Shown piece after piece: positions 47,514-58,161 of a DNA stretch of 64,000 nt. The translations under genes and the position numbers were made by a program. This DNA comes from Cryptomeria japonica (Eukaryota; Streptophyta; Pinopsida; Cupressales; Cupressaceae). Each line of letters begins with the position of its first letter. The stretch's first letter is position 1. The stretch covers positions 614,590,755 through 614,654,754 of the forward strand of contig NC_081409.1 in NCBI RefSeq assembly GCF_030272615.1. Direction: 5' to 3'. The notes under the pieces are model-generated. The model was not told the origin of the DNA. It saw nothing but the letters and a program-made list of their open reading frames with translations, and made no database searches.

Positions 47514-47978
47514 GATCAAGAAGGAATAAAGAAAATAAGGAGAAGGTCATTCTGAAACCAAGTCATCACCCATCAGTGATGATAGTTCCTCTTTTAACTA
47601 GGCATATTGATGCCCAGGGGGAGCACATATGGTATGATTATTTTTTTCCCTTTTACCAATATAATGTTATGTCTATCTGCATAGTTGAGATGCATAAAAG
47701 CTAGTCTAAAATTTCTTATTTGAGAAATTCTTTGTGAGTTAATTGTTTGTGTATCGATATCGGTAACAAAAAACTGGTAAAAGGAAAATCGGTGTACTTT
47801 AAGTTGTAAGTTTCAAAACTAACTGTTGTATCATAAGGTTGATAAATCTCAATGGATAAATAAGGAAATGTCATCACATTTCATTTACCCTGATTTTTTG
47901 TGAACTTTCTTGAGCTCTTGTGCAATCAAAAGTGATTGAAATCATGCTAGTAATATTTGTGCAAAAAGTTCAAGCAAA
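47514..47978. other. E1 intergenic interior
   Basis: No open frame. It contains a PPT-like word GCCCAGGGGGAG at about 47611-47622, in a context (ATTGATGCCCAGGGGGAG) that resembles the true PPT of E2 and E3 but lies mid-element. Otherwise nothing is recognised. Confidence 0.5.
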
Positions 47979-49211
47979 GTGATAGTGGTGTTTGATATTT
48001 CTAAGGGGAAGGTATTCAAGCCCTATTTGAGAAAAGCTTGTTTGAAGGTAATCATGGTAGTGCCTATATCAACTCCTATGTTGGTTGATGCTATCAAAGA
48101 ACCTCAATCTGAGTTCAAGATGCATCCAATGAAAGACAGTGAGATTTACATGACCAGTGCCTTATCATCTGTGCCCTCTAGTGTATTATTGGTTGAAAAC
48201 ATTCACTCCTACATCCACAACTGCAAGCTCGAAGAACTTGGAGACAAATTCATTTGAAATGAATGTAAAGGGTTTTGTGTTAATGATCAATTGAAGGCAG
48301 AATATCTACCTCTGAAGACCAAATGTTTGTCTAACATTGTTGATTTTCTCGACCAGTTTCTTTCTGACTGGGTTAGGTATGTACTAAGTAGAGTTCGTGA
48401 TCAATTCTTATGGTTGGAAACTCAAGCACTGATCAATATCACTAAGGATGTGATTCGAAGAGTTACACAGTTTAGTGCAACTGGTGAAGCATTAACCCTA
48501 AGAACAATTTCATCAACTGATGTCATCCGGTTAACCAAATCCCGATGTGATAGTAGAGCAATGACAATCACCCACATTGAGGATGTTGAAGTAAAATTTG
48601 TGTCTGCAGTACTGGGTTATAGGGTATATCAATCAAGTTGGATGAATAGTGTGTCGAGCGGTGCCATGCATGTTGCCTATTGAATTATCAAGGAGGATGC
48701 AACCTATGATATTTGTGAGATGATCAAAAGCCAATTTATGGTGAACATGGAGAGAATCAAGAAGGACAAGAACCAATCTTTCAAATATGGGTCACTACTA
48801 GTATGTATATTTCTCTATGTGCAAAAAGTTTTCCCTGATAAGAGTAATGTAGTATGGTCTAAAGAAAAATCTATCATGGTTCAGATAGGTGAAATGATTA
48901 GGGATCTAGGAGATAGGTTTGGTGAAACAATGTGGGGATACTTTAAAGAATTTCAAATTAGGATGCACAAGAGGGAAAGAATTCCAACTGGTATAGTGCA
49001 GAAATACAAAGACAACATTTGCTTTCTTGTAGACATAGATTGTTGTATCATTCAAGCAGTCCAACCCAGAACCTTTTGGGTTCCACCTATGGGATATGAG
49101 GCTGCAGAAAACATTGTTAAAATATATGTCAATATGCTACTATCCAAACTGGTAGACTCGAAGGCAAAGAGATTTGGAACCTGTGAGGAGGCAAGATCCA
49201 AAATAAAATAG
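47979..49211 (+). pseudogene. E1 conserved unassigned protein, N-terminal part
   Basis: Three consecutive frames in line (47979-48257, 48291-48683, 48720-49211) separated by single stops at about 48255, 48681 and 49209. Early segments (SEIYMTSALSSVP, LPLKTKCLSNIVDFLDQFL, VRDQFLWLETQALINITKDVI) are helical and unassigned. The region 48640-49190 matches E2's frame 20016-19177: MNSVSS, RIKKDKNQSFKYGSLLVC, QKYKDNICF and QPRTFWVPPMGYE. I recognise no enzyme motif. It could be a second structural protein or a captured host sequence. Confidence 0.7.
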
Positions 49212-49229
49212 GAACTTCAGGTACCAATC

Positions 49230-50189
49230 ATGAAAAGAAAAGTAAGAAGAATGACTGATACTCTTGACAAAAAATATGGAGGTGAAGCATCAGGTGCCAC
49301 TACCTCCATCGGTACCATTGAACAAACAGAGGCCAAACCTAATAAAGATGAAGAATTAACAGGAGAAAAGAAGAAAGTGTCAAAGACAAAACCAAAGGGG
49401 ATTGTAGCAACCGAGCCTAAAACATATACAAAAGGAAAGGATTCAGGTACTCCTGTATCTTCCCCAAGTAAAGATAGATTGGTAGGAGTGACTTATACCA
49501 GAAAGAAGAAAAGTGAAGGAAATGTTGACACAAAGCTCAAAAAAGATGAAAAAGAGGGTGATATCACTGACACCCAATCAGATGTGGAAATTAAAGAGGC
49601 TAGAAGAAGTGGAAGAAACAAAGCCCCAATATTTGATGAGTTGGTCCATGGGATCAAAGAATTTAGAGGCCTGTCTGGTGTTGGAAAAACATATTCCCTC
49701 TGTAATGAAGAAGACAAAAGGAAAATTGAAGAAGCTCTGATCTGGAACTTGCACAAGTTTTGTAGGACTCCCAGTGAATTATATGGATTAATCCCATCAT
49801 ATTTGCAAGATCAAATTGAAGGGAGATGGAAAACAGCTCTAGCTATTGAGAAAGAACACATAATAAAAGCACTCATGGAAGTGAAACATGATTTAGACCT
49901 TGATCAAGCTTCACTAGTGGTTGAAGCATGCGTTCAACATTTCAAGATTAGAAATAGAACTGGGAGAGTGGCAATAGGTGAATTTGAAGTAGTGCACAAA
50001 GAAGGTGTTGCCTTGTGGAAGAAAATCATGAATCAACAAAAGGAAGCTGAAGAAGAAATAGCAAAGGAAACAAAACAAGACCAAGGTGCAACTGCCCTTG
50101 ACAAAGGATCAGGTAAGGAAAAAGACTCCACTGAAGGCTTTGATGTTTTCTCAGTTAATGAGATCATAGGAACAAATTGGTATACATGA
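49230..50189 (+). pseudogene. E1 conserved unassigned protein, C-terminal part
   Basis: A 319-residue frame, the longest intact one in E1. It has a Lys-rich basic N-terminus (MKRKVRRMTDTLDKKYGG, KKKVSKTKPKG), an acidic/Ser/Thr linker, then a helical C-terminus (NEEDKRKIEEALIWNLHKFC, IPSYLQDQIEGRWKTAL, EGVALWKKIMNQQKEAEEE). Order and composition parallel the tail of the E2 protein. The last 4-10 residues and the stop lie in LTR sequence: a deletion has fused the frame to the truncated 3' LTR. Confidence 0.68.
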
Positions 50190-50942
50190 GGTAATTGGCT
50201 AGGTAGATTTTGATTGGTACACCGGTAGAGTTTGTAACCGACAGACTTGGTAATGTTCAATTAACATCCAGATAAACCAATAGTCTTCTCCAGTCAACCG
50301 ATAGACTTATTGGCATGAACGACTATTTTGACAAAGACTCCTGGAATGATTTCTGGAGAGTGATTTATGGAGCGGTAACAAAATTTTGAATTTGATGTTT
50401 TGGAGAGAAAGTTGGTAACAGATCCAAAGGGTAATAAATTCGCATAATTCATTTTGATGAGGTTGTTGTTCATGTGTAAAGTGTTATGTGAAAGTGAACA
50501 CAGGGGGAGTAGAACAGAGTGCAAAGCTGAGTGACAAAGGACCAACATAGTGTAGAACCGAGTGACAAAGGACCGAAAGAGTGTAGAGCCAAGGATTGGT
50601 AAATCGGCAGAGTCCAAAGCTGAAGGTATATTCAGGGAAACCAGTGTTTTGCAGAGAAGACACAACGAATGCATAGATAGTATGATTTTTAGTGTGATCT
50701 AATCAAGCTATTAGTAGCCACTCTAGTAGATCATCTTTTTGTTTCTTTCTAACCTTTGAACTAAAATCCCTTAATAGGGTGGACTTTAATAGGTCCCATA
50801 GTAAAAATGCCTTAACCGAGTATCATCTTATTTATATTGATGAATGTTAAGTTAGTGCAAACTTAAGTTAAAAGTTTTAATTGAGTAAAACTGGTAAAGT
50901 GTTGATTCACCCCTCCCCTCTCAGCACCGGTTGGGACTAACA
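50178..50942 (+). repeat. E1 3' LTR, 5'-truncated
   Basis: Matches 16255-16353, 38477-38936 and parts of 45677-46152 in order, which proves those three segments were one LTR. The 5' third (minisatellite region) and the PPT are missing, and 256 bases are deleted internally. It ends GGGACTAACA at 50942. Confidence 0.9.
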
Positions 50943-52651
50943 ATGAAAATTTCCTATTATTCATCAATGCTAAAACTCCACTCCCTTCGATTGAACAAAT
51001 TGATGAACCATATGAAGACAGATTAGATATAGAGACTTACATTGAAAGTGTAATAGATTCTGATGAATATGAATGGATGTCTCTCCATAGCAGCAACACC
51101 TATGCATTAGATAAGTCTTATGATCACCAACCACCCGTTGATGATGGTATCATCTACGAAGATAAAGAAATAGACCCCAATTCTTGGAGACATTATTTTG
51201 ATACTAGAAATTCTATGATATCAGTGGTACCCGCTCCTCATGAACATAGAGAACTTTGTCTCATATATCCCCACTTGATAGAATGGGGGCAAAAATATCA
51301 ACCACATCTTGATTAGTTTGAAAATGATGAAGCTATTGCAGGATTCCTAAGTGCATGAGATGGATTTCCCTATGATGATCACAAAGTTGTATTTGCAATA
51401 GACTTAGACAAGACTACTTATTTTGGGGAAGCAAGCTCCTCTACAGAGGTTGAAAAAGATGAACACACAAGAACTAGTAGGTTAGATGACCTCCCTATTC
51501 ATCAAGAATGATCAACATTTCTAGTAGAAAAGATAGAGGAAGATAGCATTGGGGAAACTAAAACCATACACAAGATACATTTGCCTCAATCACTCAAACC
51601 AGAAGAAAAAGAAAATTTTATTCAGTTCTTCAAACAAAGACCGATAAATATTTCTTGTTCATATGTCGACATGTTGGGAATGTATCCAGAACTAGTGCTA
51701 TATCATTTACCACTACTCCCAGGAACAAAGCCATATTAAAAAAAGTTGCATAAAATGAATCCTCAAATCTCCTTTCTTGTGAAAGTGGAGCTACAAAATC
51801 TATTAGATGTGGGCTTCATAAGACCCATAGATTATGTAGAATGGATATCAAACTTAGTAACAGTGATCAAACCCACTGGGGGCATAAGAATCTGCACAGA
51901 CTTTAGGGATTTGAACAAGGCTTGTACCAAGGATGACTTTACACTCTCCAACATAGATATGATTGTAGACTTAACTGTTAGGCATGAAATGATTTCACTC
52001 ATGGATGGTCTCTCTAGCTATAACCAAATCAAGATTGCACCAAAAGACCAACACAAAATAGCTTTCACTTGACCTTGGGAGATGTTTTGTTGGAATGTGA
52101 TGCCATTTGGCCTAAAAAATGTCGGTGCTACTTATCAAAGAGCAATGACAACCTTGTTCCATGACATGATACACGATATCATAGAAGACTATGTGGATAA
52201 TTTACTTTCAAAATAAATAATTATGGATGATCATTTTGATGTTCTATCCAAAATATTTGATAGGCTTCAGAAATATAGTGCCTGCCTCAACCGAAAAAAG
52301 TGTGTGTCCGATGTAATATTTAGAAAACTCTTGGGATTCATTGTATCCAATAGAGAAATTGAGGTGGATCCTCCAAAAGTCAAAGCCATACTAGAAATGC
52401 CACCACCATCTACACTCAAGAAGTTAAAGAGATTATAGGGAAGATTGCAATCCATCAGATGCTTTATAGCACAATTGGAAGCAAAGTGCCAACCATTTCA
52501 ACACCTTCTAAAGAAAGGTGTAACCTTCAAATTGATAGATCAATGCCAAGAAGCATTCCAGGCATTGAAAGACAACCTCTTATCAACACTGATATTAGTT
52601 TCACCAACGTTGGGTAAACTGTTGACTATTTTCATGTCAACCTTAGCCTGA
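50943..52651 (+). pseudogene. Tat/Ogre-like gypsy pol fragment
   Basis: From the E1 border a broken plus-strand frame reads a pre-RT linker (PYEDRLDIETYIESV, DPNSWRHYFDTRNS, HEHRELCLIYPHL), then RT: FIRPIDYVEWISNLVTVIK, GIRICTDFRDLNKACTKDDF (hallmark of the Tat lineage), MISLMDGLSSYNQIKIAP (motif A), VMPFGLKNVGATYQRAM, and EDYVDNLLSK, where the second catalytic Asp of YVDD is Asn. FIVSNREIEVDPPKVKAI and RCFIAQLEAKCQPF form the thumb. It fades at about 52651, early in RNase H. At least five stops are present. Its 5' part is absent from the other side of E1. Confidence 0.85.
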
Positions 52652-53050
52652 AGATTATTTATCTGAGACATTTCAGACTAGCTAAAACCTTGAGGGAAAA
52701 CCTCTTTTTGAGCCCTAAAACCCTAAAACCTAAGTGTTAAGGCTTTTAATCCCTTTTAAATATTTTTTGGGTTTTAGTTTCTAATCGAGCCTTGATTGGT
52801 CTAGGTGGTCAAGTCACTAAAGATCCACCAGCTAAAGGGTTTAAGTCCATGATGGGTTTGGTTTCTTATTTTCCTCCTACCGGATAGCAGGGTCCTCGAC
52901 ATTTTTGACAAAGCATCCAAAGTCGACAGGGTGAGATGTTGGTCTTGTCAATAGGCCTTGTCTTGGTGAACTCCAGGTGTTTTCCAATAGGATGATGGCC
53001 ACCTCTTAGAAAACTCCAATTCTTTTTGGCATAACTTACCTATTGGACAT
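52652..53050. other. Unassigned sequence
   Basis: No coding frame or repeat boundary is recognised. It contains a CCCTAAAACCCTAAAACCTAA word near 52716-52732, too short and irregular to be telomeric. Confidence 0.4.
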
Positions 53051-54050
53051 TGTTGCTACTAGGATATGTTGTTGTCATTGATGTCGACATATTCCTATGA
53101 TTTATTATTCTGGTGGTTACAAACTAGTTTATTGGGATCATGGTTTGGTCTATGGAGTATTTCTAGTGTCATTACATCTTTCTGTATTGGTTTTAGTGAT
53201 TTGGGAAGCTTAATTGATCATATCATTTGATCCGGTTTTGCAGTTTGGGTTTTTTGATCAGTGCTTTGCAAAGTTTGGTATATCCTCTGGTATATTCTGG
53301 TGTGATAAGATCTTGAGTTATGATTTTGGGAGATTGTTTGGGATGTACTTGTGTATCTTCATTTCAGATGGTTCATGATTTGGTGCTCCGTGGGTTATCT
53401 TTCTTTGTGACAGTTGTTGTCATTTGAGTATTATTTAGGTTCAGATGTTGATCAATGAAAATGTGATGAGAGGTGTTGGTACAGTTGTTATTGATGATTA
53501 TAACATGCTTGCTGGTGTTTCCTAATTATGTCCTATTTTCTTTGATGATTCATATTGATTGTTGTGCGATTTTTTGGTGATTTTCATGATCCAGTGATGT
53601 TCTTCGTGTTATGTGGTATTCTTGATGGTGTAGCGTGTTGCGGTTGATCTTAGTAAGATTTTTGGTGGTGTTGCATTCTTGGAGATTTGATTTAGGTCCA
53701 TGTTATCTCATTTATATCATTTTATTGGTCATTTGGTGGTTGATCTTTGCATCATTTAATGTAATTTTGTAATTAGGTGTTGAGGGTTTAGCCGACCTTG
53801 TTGTCAAAGTTGATGAATTGTATAAATAGGTGATAAAGTCATGTAATTTGAGTGTCAAGGTTATGTCTGCATTATTAGAGAGTGGTGAATGAGCAAATAA
53901 AGAAATTCATCCTTCAGTAGTGTGATTGAGCAGATTTTTGGAGGGTTTCAGAGTAGACATATGTGCTTAACCAGCACTGTCATCAGGCATTAGCAGATGC
54001 TATCATTGCAATTCATTCCTTCTAGATTGTAGTCTAAATTTTGTTGTAAG
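53051..54050 (+). repeat. Orphan LTR-like sequence cut by the next copia
   Basis: Starts TGTTGCTACTAGGATATGTTG, followed by GTTGTCATTGATGTCGACA, which resembles the first 50 bases of the copia LTRs, but the rest is different. A TATA-like TGTATAAATAGG lies at about 53819-53830. The copia LTR at 54051 interrupts it, and the continuation is not in the window. Confidence 0.45.
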
Positions 54051-55136
54051 TGTTGGTATTATGGATGTGTTTCATTGGTTTTTTCATTGATGTCATCACT
54101 TATCAACACTTGTGAACACTTATCCGCACTAGAGATCTTTGGTTATGTCCACTGGCATGTTCAGTGACTTATGCACAGTCACCAGTATCTGGTTCACCGA
54201 TATGTTATATTCTTCACTGGCATCGAGGATGATCTGTTATCATCTGGAGATTACTTGGTTATGTCGAAGACATTGTTTGGACACTTAGTTTTGGTGATTT
54301 GTTTATTGGTCTAATAGAGTTTGCATATTTGTTGTTACCAACAAATTGGTCTAGATTATGGACTGGCAAGCGTTATCTATTCCACATCAGCACGACACAT
54401 TATGGAGATGTTTTATTGATTTGTCATTATTGTAAATGCATTGAGCCGACATGATGCATCACATATTGATTCATTTGTAATTGATTTAATTGTAATATTC
54501 TTAGTGAGCCGACCTACACATTTGGTCTTAGGTTTTGGTATATATGTAAGATCTCATTTATGAGATTGAGATAGGGAATGTAGAAGATCTTACAATGTTG
54601 TAATAAGGTATATGCGAATATAAGTAGAGCTATACACGTAGACATCATTTGAAGATTCAAGGAAGGTATGAAGAAGACAATCTGAGCTTAATCGGTACTG
54701 AATCCAGCATATGAAGATGCTATTTTGAGTAGTACATTATCATTGGATTTAACCATCCAATTGTAGTTAGTGTGACTCCCATTTTGTGATTGAGCAGTGA
54801 GCTCTAGGGAGTTGGCCTTTCGGCATGTGCAGACCCATTTGTATACACATACTATCTGCAGTAGTATCATCTGATTGTGGGTAAGGTTTCCCACCATGGT
54901 TTTTCCCCTTACAGGGTTTCCACGTACAAATATCTGTGTTATGTGTTGTGGATGTTATTTGTCTTTCTGTTTCATGCATTAAATTTTACCTGTACTATTA
55001 TTAACTGTTAAACTGTCAACCAGCATTAAGTTTGGTTTACCGGTATTATGCGTTAAGTCTAGTTAAGTTATATTTGGGTTGAAATTAATTGACAACTGAT
55101 TCACCCCCTCCTCTCAGTTGCCTCTGGGTCCTAAGA
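54051..55136 (+). repeat. E5 5' LTR
   Basis: 1086 bases, TGTTGGTATT to CCTAAGA (last motif changed from CTAACA). It has the TATA word and hairpin at about 54537-54566. The five bases before it are GTAAG. Confidence 0.93.
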
Positions 55137-55138
55137 AT

Positions 55139-55150
55139 TGGTATCAGAGC
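55139..55150 (+). other. E5 primer-binding site
   Basis: TGGTATCAGAGC, a perfect match, two bases after the LTR. Confidence 0.93.
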
Positions 55151-55192
55151 TAAATCCTTTTTCGTAGAAGTTTAACAACTTGAGTAGATTCT

Positions 55193-56114
55193 ATGGTAAC
55201 TAACTATTTCAGGAAGGACAGTTTGAAGCTTGAAGGAACTAACTATGGTATATGGAAGATCAGAATGGAGACACATCTGAATTTCATTGGAAAAGACATA
55301 TGGGATGTTACAAAGAATGGCTATGTTGGTCCTACACAGAGTCAACCTAATCCACCTACCTTGGCTAAAGATCAGGAGAATGATTGTAAAGCAAGAGAAG
55401 CACTTTTGAGCGCATTATCAGATCAGCAAATCATGGGATTATTAGACCGATCTACTGCTAAAGTTATTTGGGATGAATTGGAGACATTGAATGAAGGTGA
55501 TACCATTGTAAAAATTGCAAAACTAGAATGCTTCAGGGTCAAGTATGAAAATCTAAAAATGGAAGAAGATGAAAGGATTTCTACTTTTATGGAAAGAGTT
55601 AATGAAATTATTCTGGGTATACAATGTTGTGGAGGATCCTTAAGTGAAGATGAAATTGTTTCTAAAGTTTTAAGAGAATTTCCATCGGCATACAAAATGA
55701 AAGTAACTGCTATTAATGAATTGAGAACAATGCCTAATACATTAGTATCTAGAGATACTTTGGTTGGAAAACTTTCAGCTTTTGAATTTGAGGAATTTGT
55801 TCCTATTGCTACAATTAAGACAGATTTAGCTTTCAAAGCATCATCATCTGTAGCGTCATCATCATCATCTAAAAAATCTGATTAAAAAGCACTCTATGCT
55901 AGAGAACTTGAATAAATTAGAAGAGAGAATGAATAACTTGAGCTTGAAGCACTATTTGCAAGAAAAATGCCTAAAGGTCCAATATGAAGGTAAAGCACCA
56001 TTTAAATGTTTTAACTACAATAAAATTGGTCATATGGCATCTAGGTGTCCTAATAGACATGCAAGACTGAAAGAAGAAGCTAAAAGAACATATAAGACTA
56101 ACCCTGAATATTAG
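55193..56114 (+). pseudogene. E5 copia gag
   Basis: An intact ATG and 230 open codons: MVTNYFRKDSLKLEG, YGIWKIRMETHLNF, DELETLNEGDTIVKIAKLE, DERISTFMERVNEII, CCGGSLSEDEIVSKVL, FPSAYKMKVTAINEL. A TAA at about 55883 and frame changes follow. The frame 55896-56114 carries the coiled linker and the knuckle C-F-N-Y-N-K-I-G-H-M-A-S-R-C (about 56009-56050). As in E3, Tyr replaces the second zinc-binding Cys. A TAG at 56112 stands where E3 has CAG. Confidence 0.92.
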
Positions 56115-56191
56115 AGATACAAATTTAAGAAGAATAGAGACAAATCATGTTACTATGCTAATGATTCTGATGAGGAACCGACAGACAATGG

Positions 56192-57235
56192 ATGGAATTT
56201 TGTTGCTATAACAGAAGATCAACCGAACAACCAGTAGAGCAGGCCCTGGTAGCTAAAATTGAAGAAAGGGATGAATGGATCATTGATTCTGGATGTTCAC
56301 ATCATATGACTGGTGATAAAAGTAAATTCTTAACTTTTCAGGAATACAATGGAGGTCTAGTAAGATTTGGGGAGGATAAAGCTTGTTTGATCAGAGGAAA
56401 AGGTACTATATCTTTTGATGTTAAGCACAATACTGACAACATTTATTATGTTGAAGGTTTGAAGCATAATATTTTGAGTGTTGGTCAATTAGTTGAGAAG
56501 GGATTTCAGTTACAATTCAAGAATGGTAAATGCAAAATCATGAATAGAACTAGTTTGGAAATTGAAACCAGTAATCAGACTAGAGGTAATATCTTTCACT
56601 TCAATAACAATGAGAAAACAGGCTTGATCGCACATATTGATGAAAGTTGGTTATGACATAAGAGACTTTGTCATGTAAATTTTGATTGCATTGTGAAAAT
56701 CAGTACAATTAAGGCAGTAAGGGATTTACCTAAGATTGTAAAACCTCACAATCTGGTATGTAACGAATGTCAATTTGGAAAGCAAGTTAGAGAAACTTTT
56801 AAGAGTATTCCAGAAAAATCCAATAATGTTCTTGATTTAATTCATACTAATTTATGTGGTCCGGCAAGAACTAGAAGTCTACAAGGAGATAGATATTTTA
56901 TGCTAATCATTGATGATTATTCTAGAATGTGTTGGGTTACTTTTCTCAGGGAGAAATTAGAAGCTTTTGGGAAATTCAAATTATTCAAGGTAATGGTAGA
57001 GAATGAAACTGGTAAGAAAATCAAATGTTTGAGATCAGATCAAGGAGGTGAATTCACATCTAAGGAATTTAATACATTCTGTGAAGTGAATGGAATCAGA
57101 AGATAGCTATCAACACCTCAAACACCCTAGTAGAATGGAGTTGTGGAAAGGAAGAACATAACTATTCTGGATGTAGCTAGAAGCATTATATCAAAAGCAA
57201 ACCTACCTCATGTGTATTGGAGAGAAGCAGTGAAA
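56192..57235 (+). pseudogene. E5 copia protease and integrase
   Basis: IIDSGCSHHMTGDKSKF (protease loop) is in an open frame of 154 codons to a TGA at 56654 that replaces the Trp of the pre-integrase motif. A new frame (56693-57106) has KPHNLVCNECQFGKQ (zinc site), LIHTNLCGPAR with Asn in place of the first catalytic Asp, YFMLIIDDYSRMCWVTF and CLRSDQGGEFTSKEF. Stops at 57104 and 57130-57135 are CAA/CAG changed to TAG. VVERKN follows. The region ends at LPHVYWREA, joined directly to RNase H. Confidence 0.9.
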
Positions 57236-57784
57236 AAGATTTTCTGGTATCTATAAGGCATAACAAATCTTGGTTTATGGTATCCTAAAGATGAAAATTT
57301 TAATTTATGTGCATACACAGATGTAAATTGGGTAGGAGATGTAGATGACAGAAAGAGCACCACTGACGGAGCATTCTCTCTTGGTAGCAGATTGATTTCA
57401 TGGTTGAGGAAGAAACAAAGTTGTACATCACTATCAATAGCAGAATCAGAATATGTTGCAGCGGCAACTAATTGTACACAAGTATTATGGATTAAGCAAA
57501 TGTTGAAGGACATAAAGGTAAAATGCAAAGAACCTATAATCATTTACTATGATAATATGGTGCCAATTGATATATCAAAGAATCTGGTATTTCACTATAA
57601 AACTAAACATGTTTCTATCAAATTCAATTTTCTGAAAGAGAATGTTGAAGCAAAAGAAGTGAAATTGGTTTATGTGAATACTAAAGAGTATATTGCAGAT
57701 ATCTTTACTAAGCCTTTGCCTAAGGGAACTTTTGAATATCTCAGAGAGAATCTTGGAGTTATACCCTCGTTGATAGAGAATTAG
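57236..57784 (+). pseudogene. E5 copia RNase H
   Basis: Begins KIFWYL directly after the integrase end, then TNLGLWYPKDENFNLCAYTDVNWVGDVDD across a stop near 57255, and from 57392 an open frame with AESEYVAAATNCTQVLWIKQ, IIYYDNMVPIDIS, HYKTKHVSIKFNFLKE and DIFTKPLPKG. Reading is plus strand and the fold would be RNase H. It lacks the RT that should precede it. Confidence 0.9.
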
Positions 57785-58149
57785 ACAATTGGAGCATGGC
57801 ATCAGATCGACAAAATTAACAGAGAAATCTTTTTCTGGCTTTGATGAAGGAGAGCTACTTCTCAGGGGGAGTAGTTGGATAAATTTGGTTATAACAATTG
57901 GTATTTGTAATAAGTTCTATGAACTGATTGTATTTGGTTTTGTATTGCTTTGGCATTTGATGTCAAAGGAGGAGAGATATCTATGGAAAAACACATTATC
58001 TTTTGGGGAGAGATTATTCCGAGGGGGAGAAATATTATGTATTTTGATTTCTGGTAATTGATCTCTTTGGGAGATTGTTGGTTTTTGGTTTTTGGCATTT
58101 CTGCTTTGGCACTTAGATGGTTTTTCCATCCTATGTTGCCATCAATGCC

Positions 58150-58160
58150 AAAGGGGGAGA
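58150..58160 (+). other. E5 polypurine tract
   Basis: AAAGGGGGAGA, one base before TGTTGATATT. An upstream twin, AAAGGAGGAGAGA, lies at about 57965-57977. Confidence 0.9.
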
Positions 58161-58161
58161 T

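Noticed and set aside
49493-49756. Frames antisense or shifted within E1's long frames
   Set aside because: Shadow frames of the coding strand with no motif of their own.
52716-52732. Telomere-like CCCTAAAACCCTAAAACCTAA
   Set aside because: Only about three irregular units; plant telomeres are long arrays of exact TTTAGGG.
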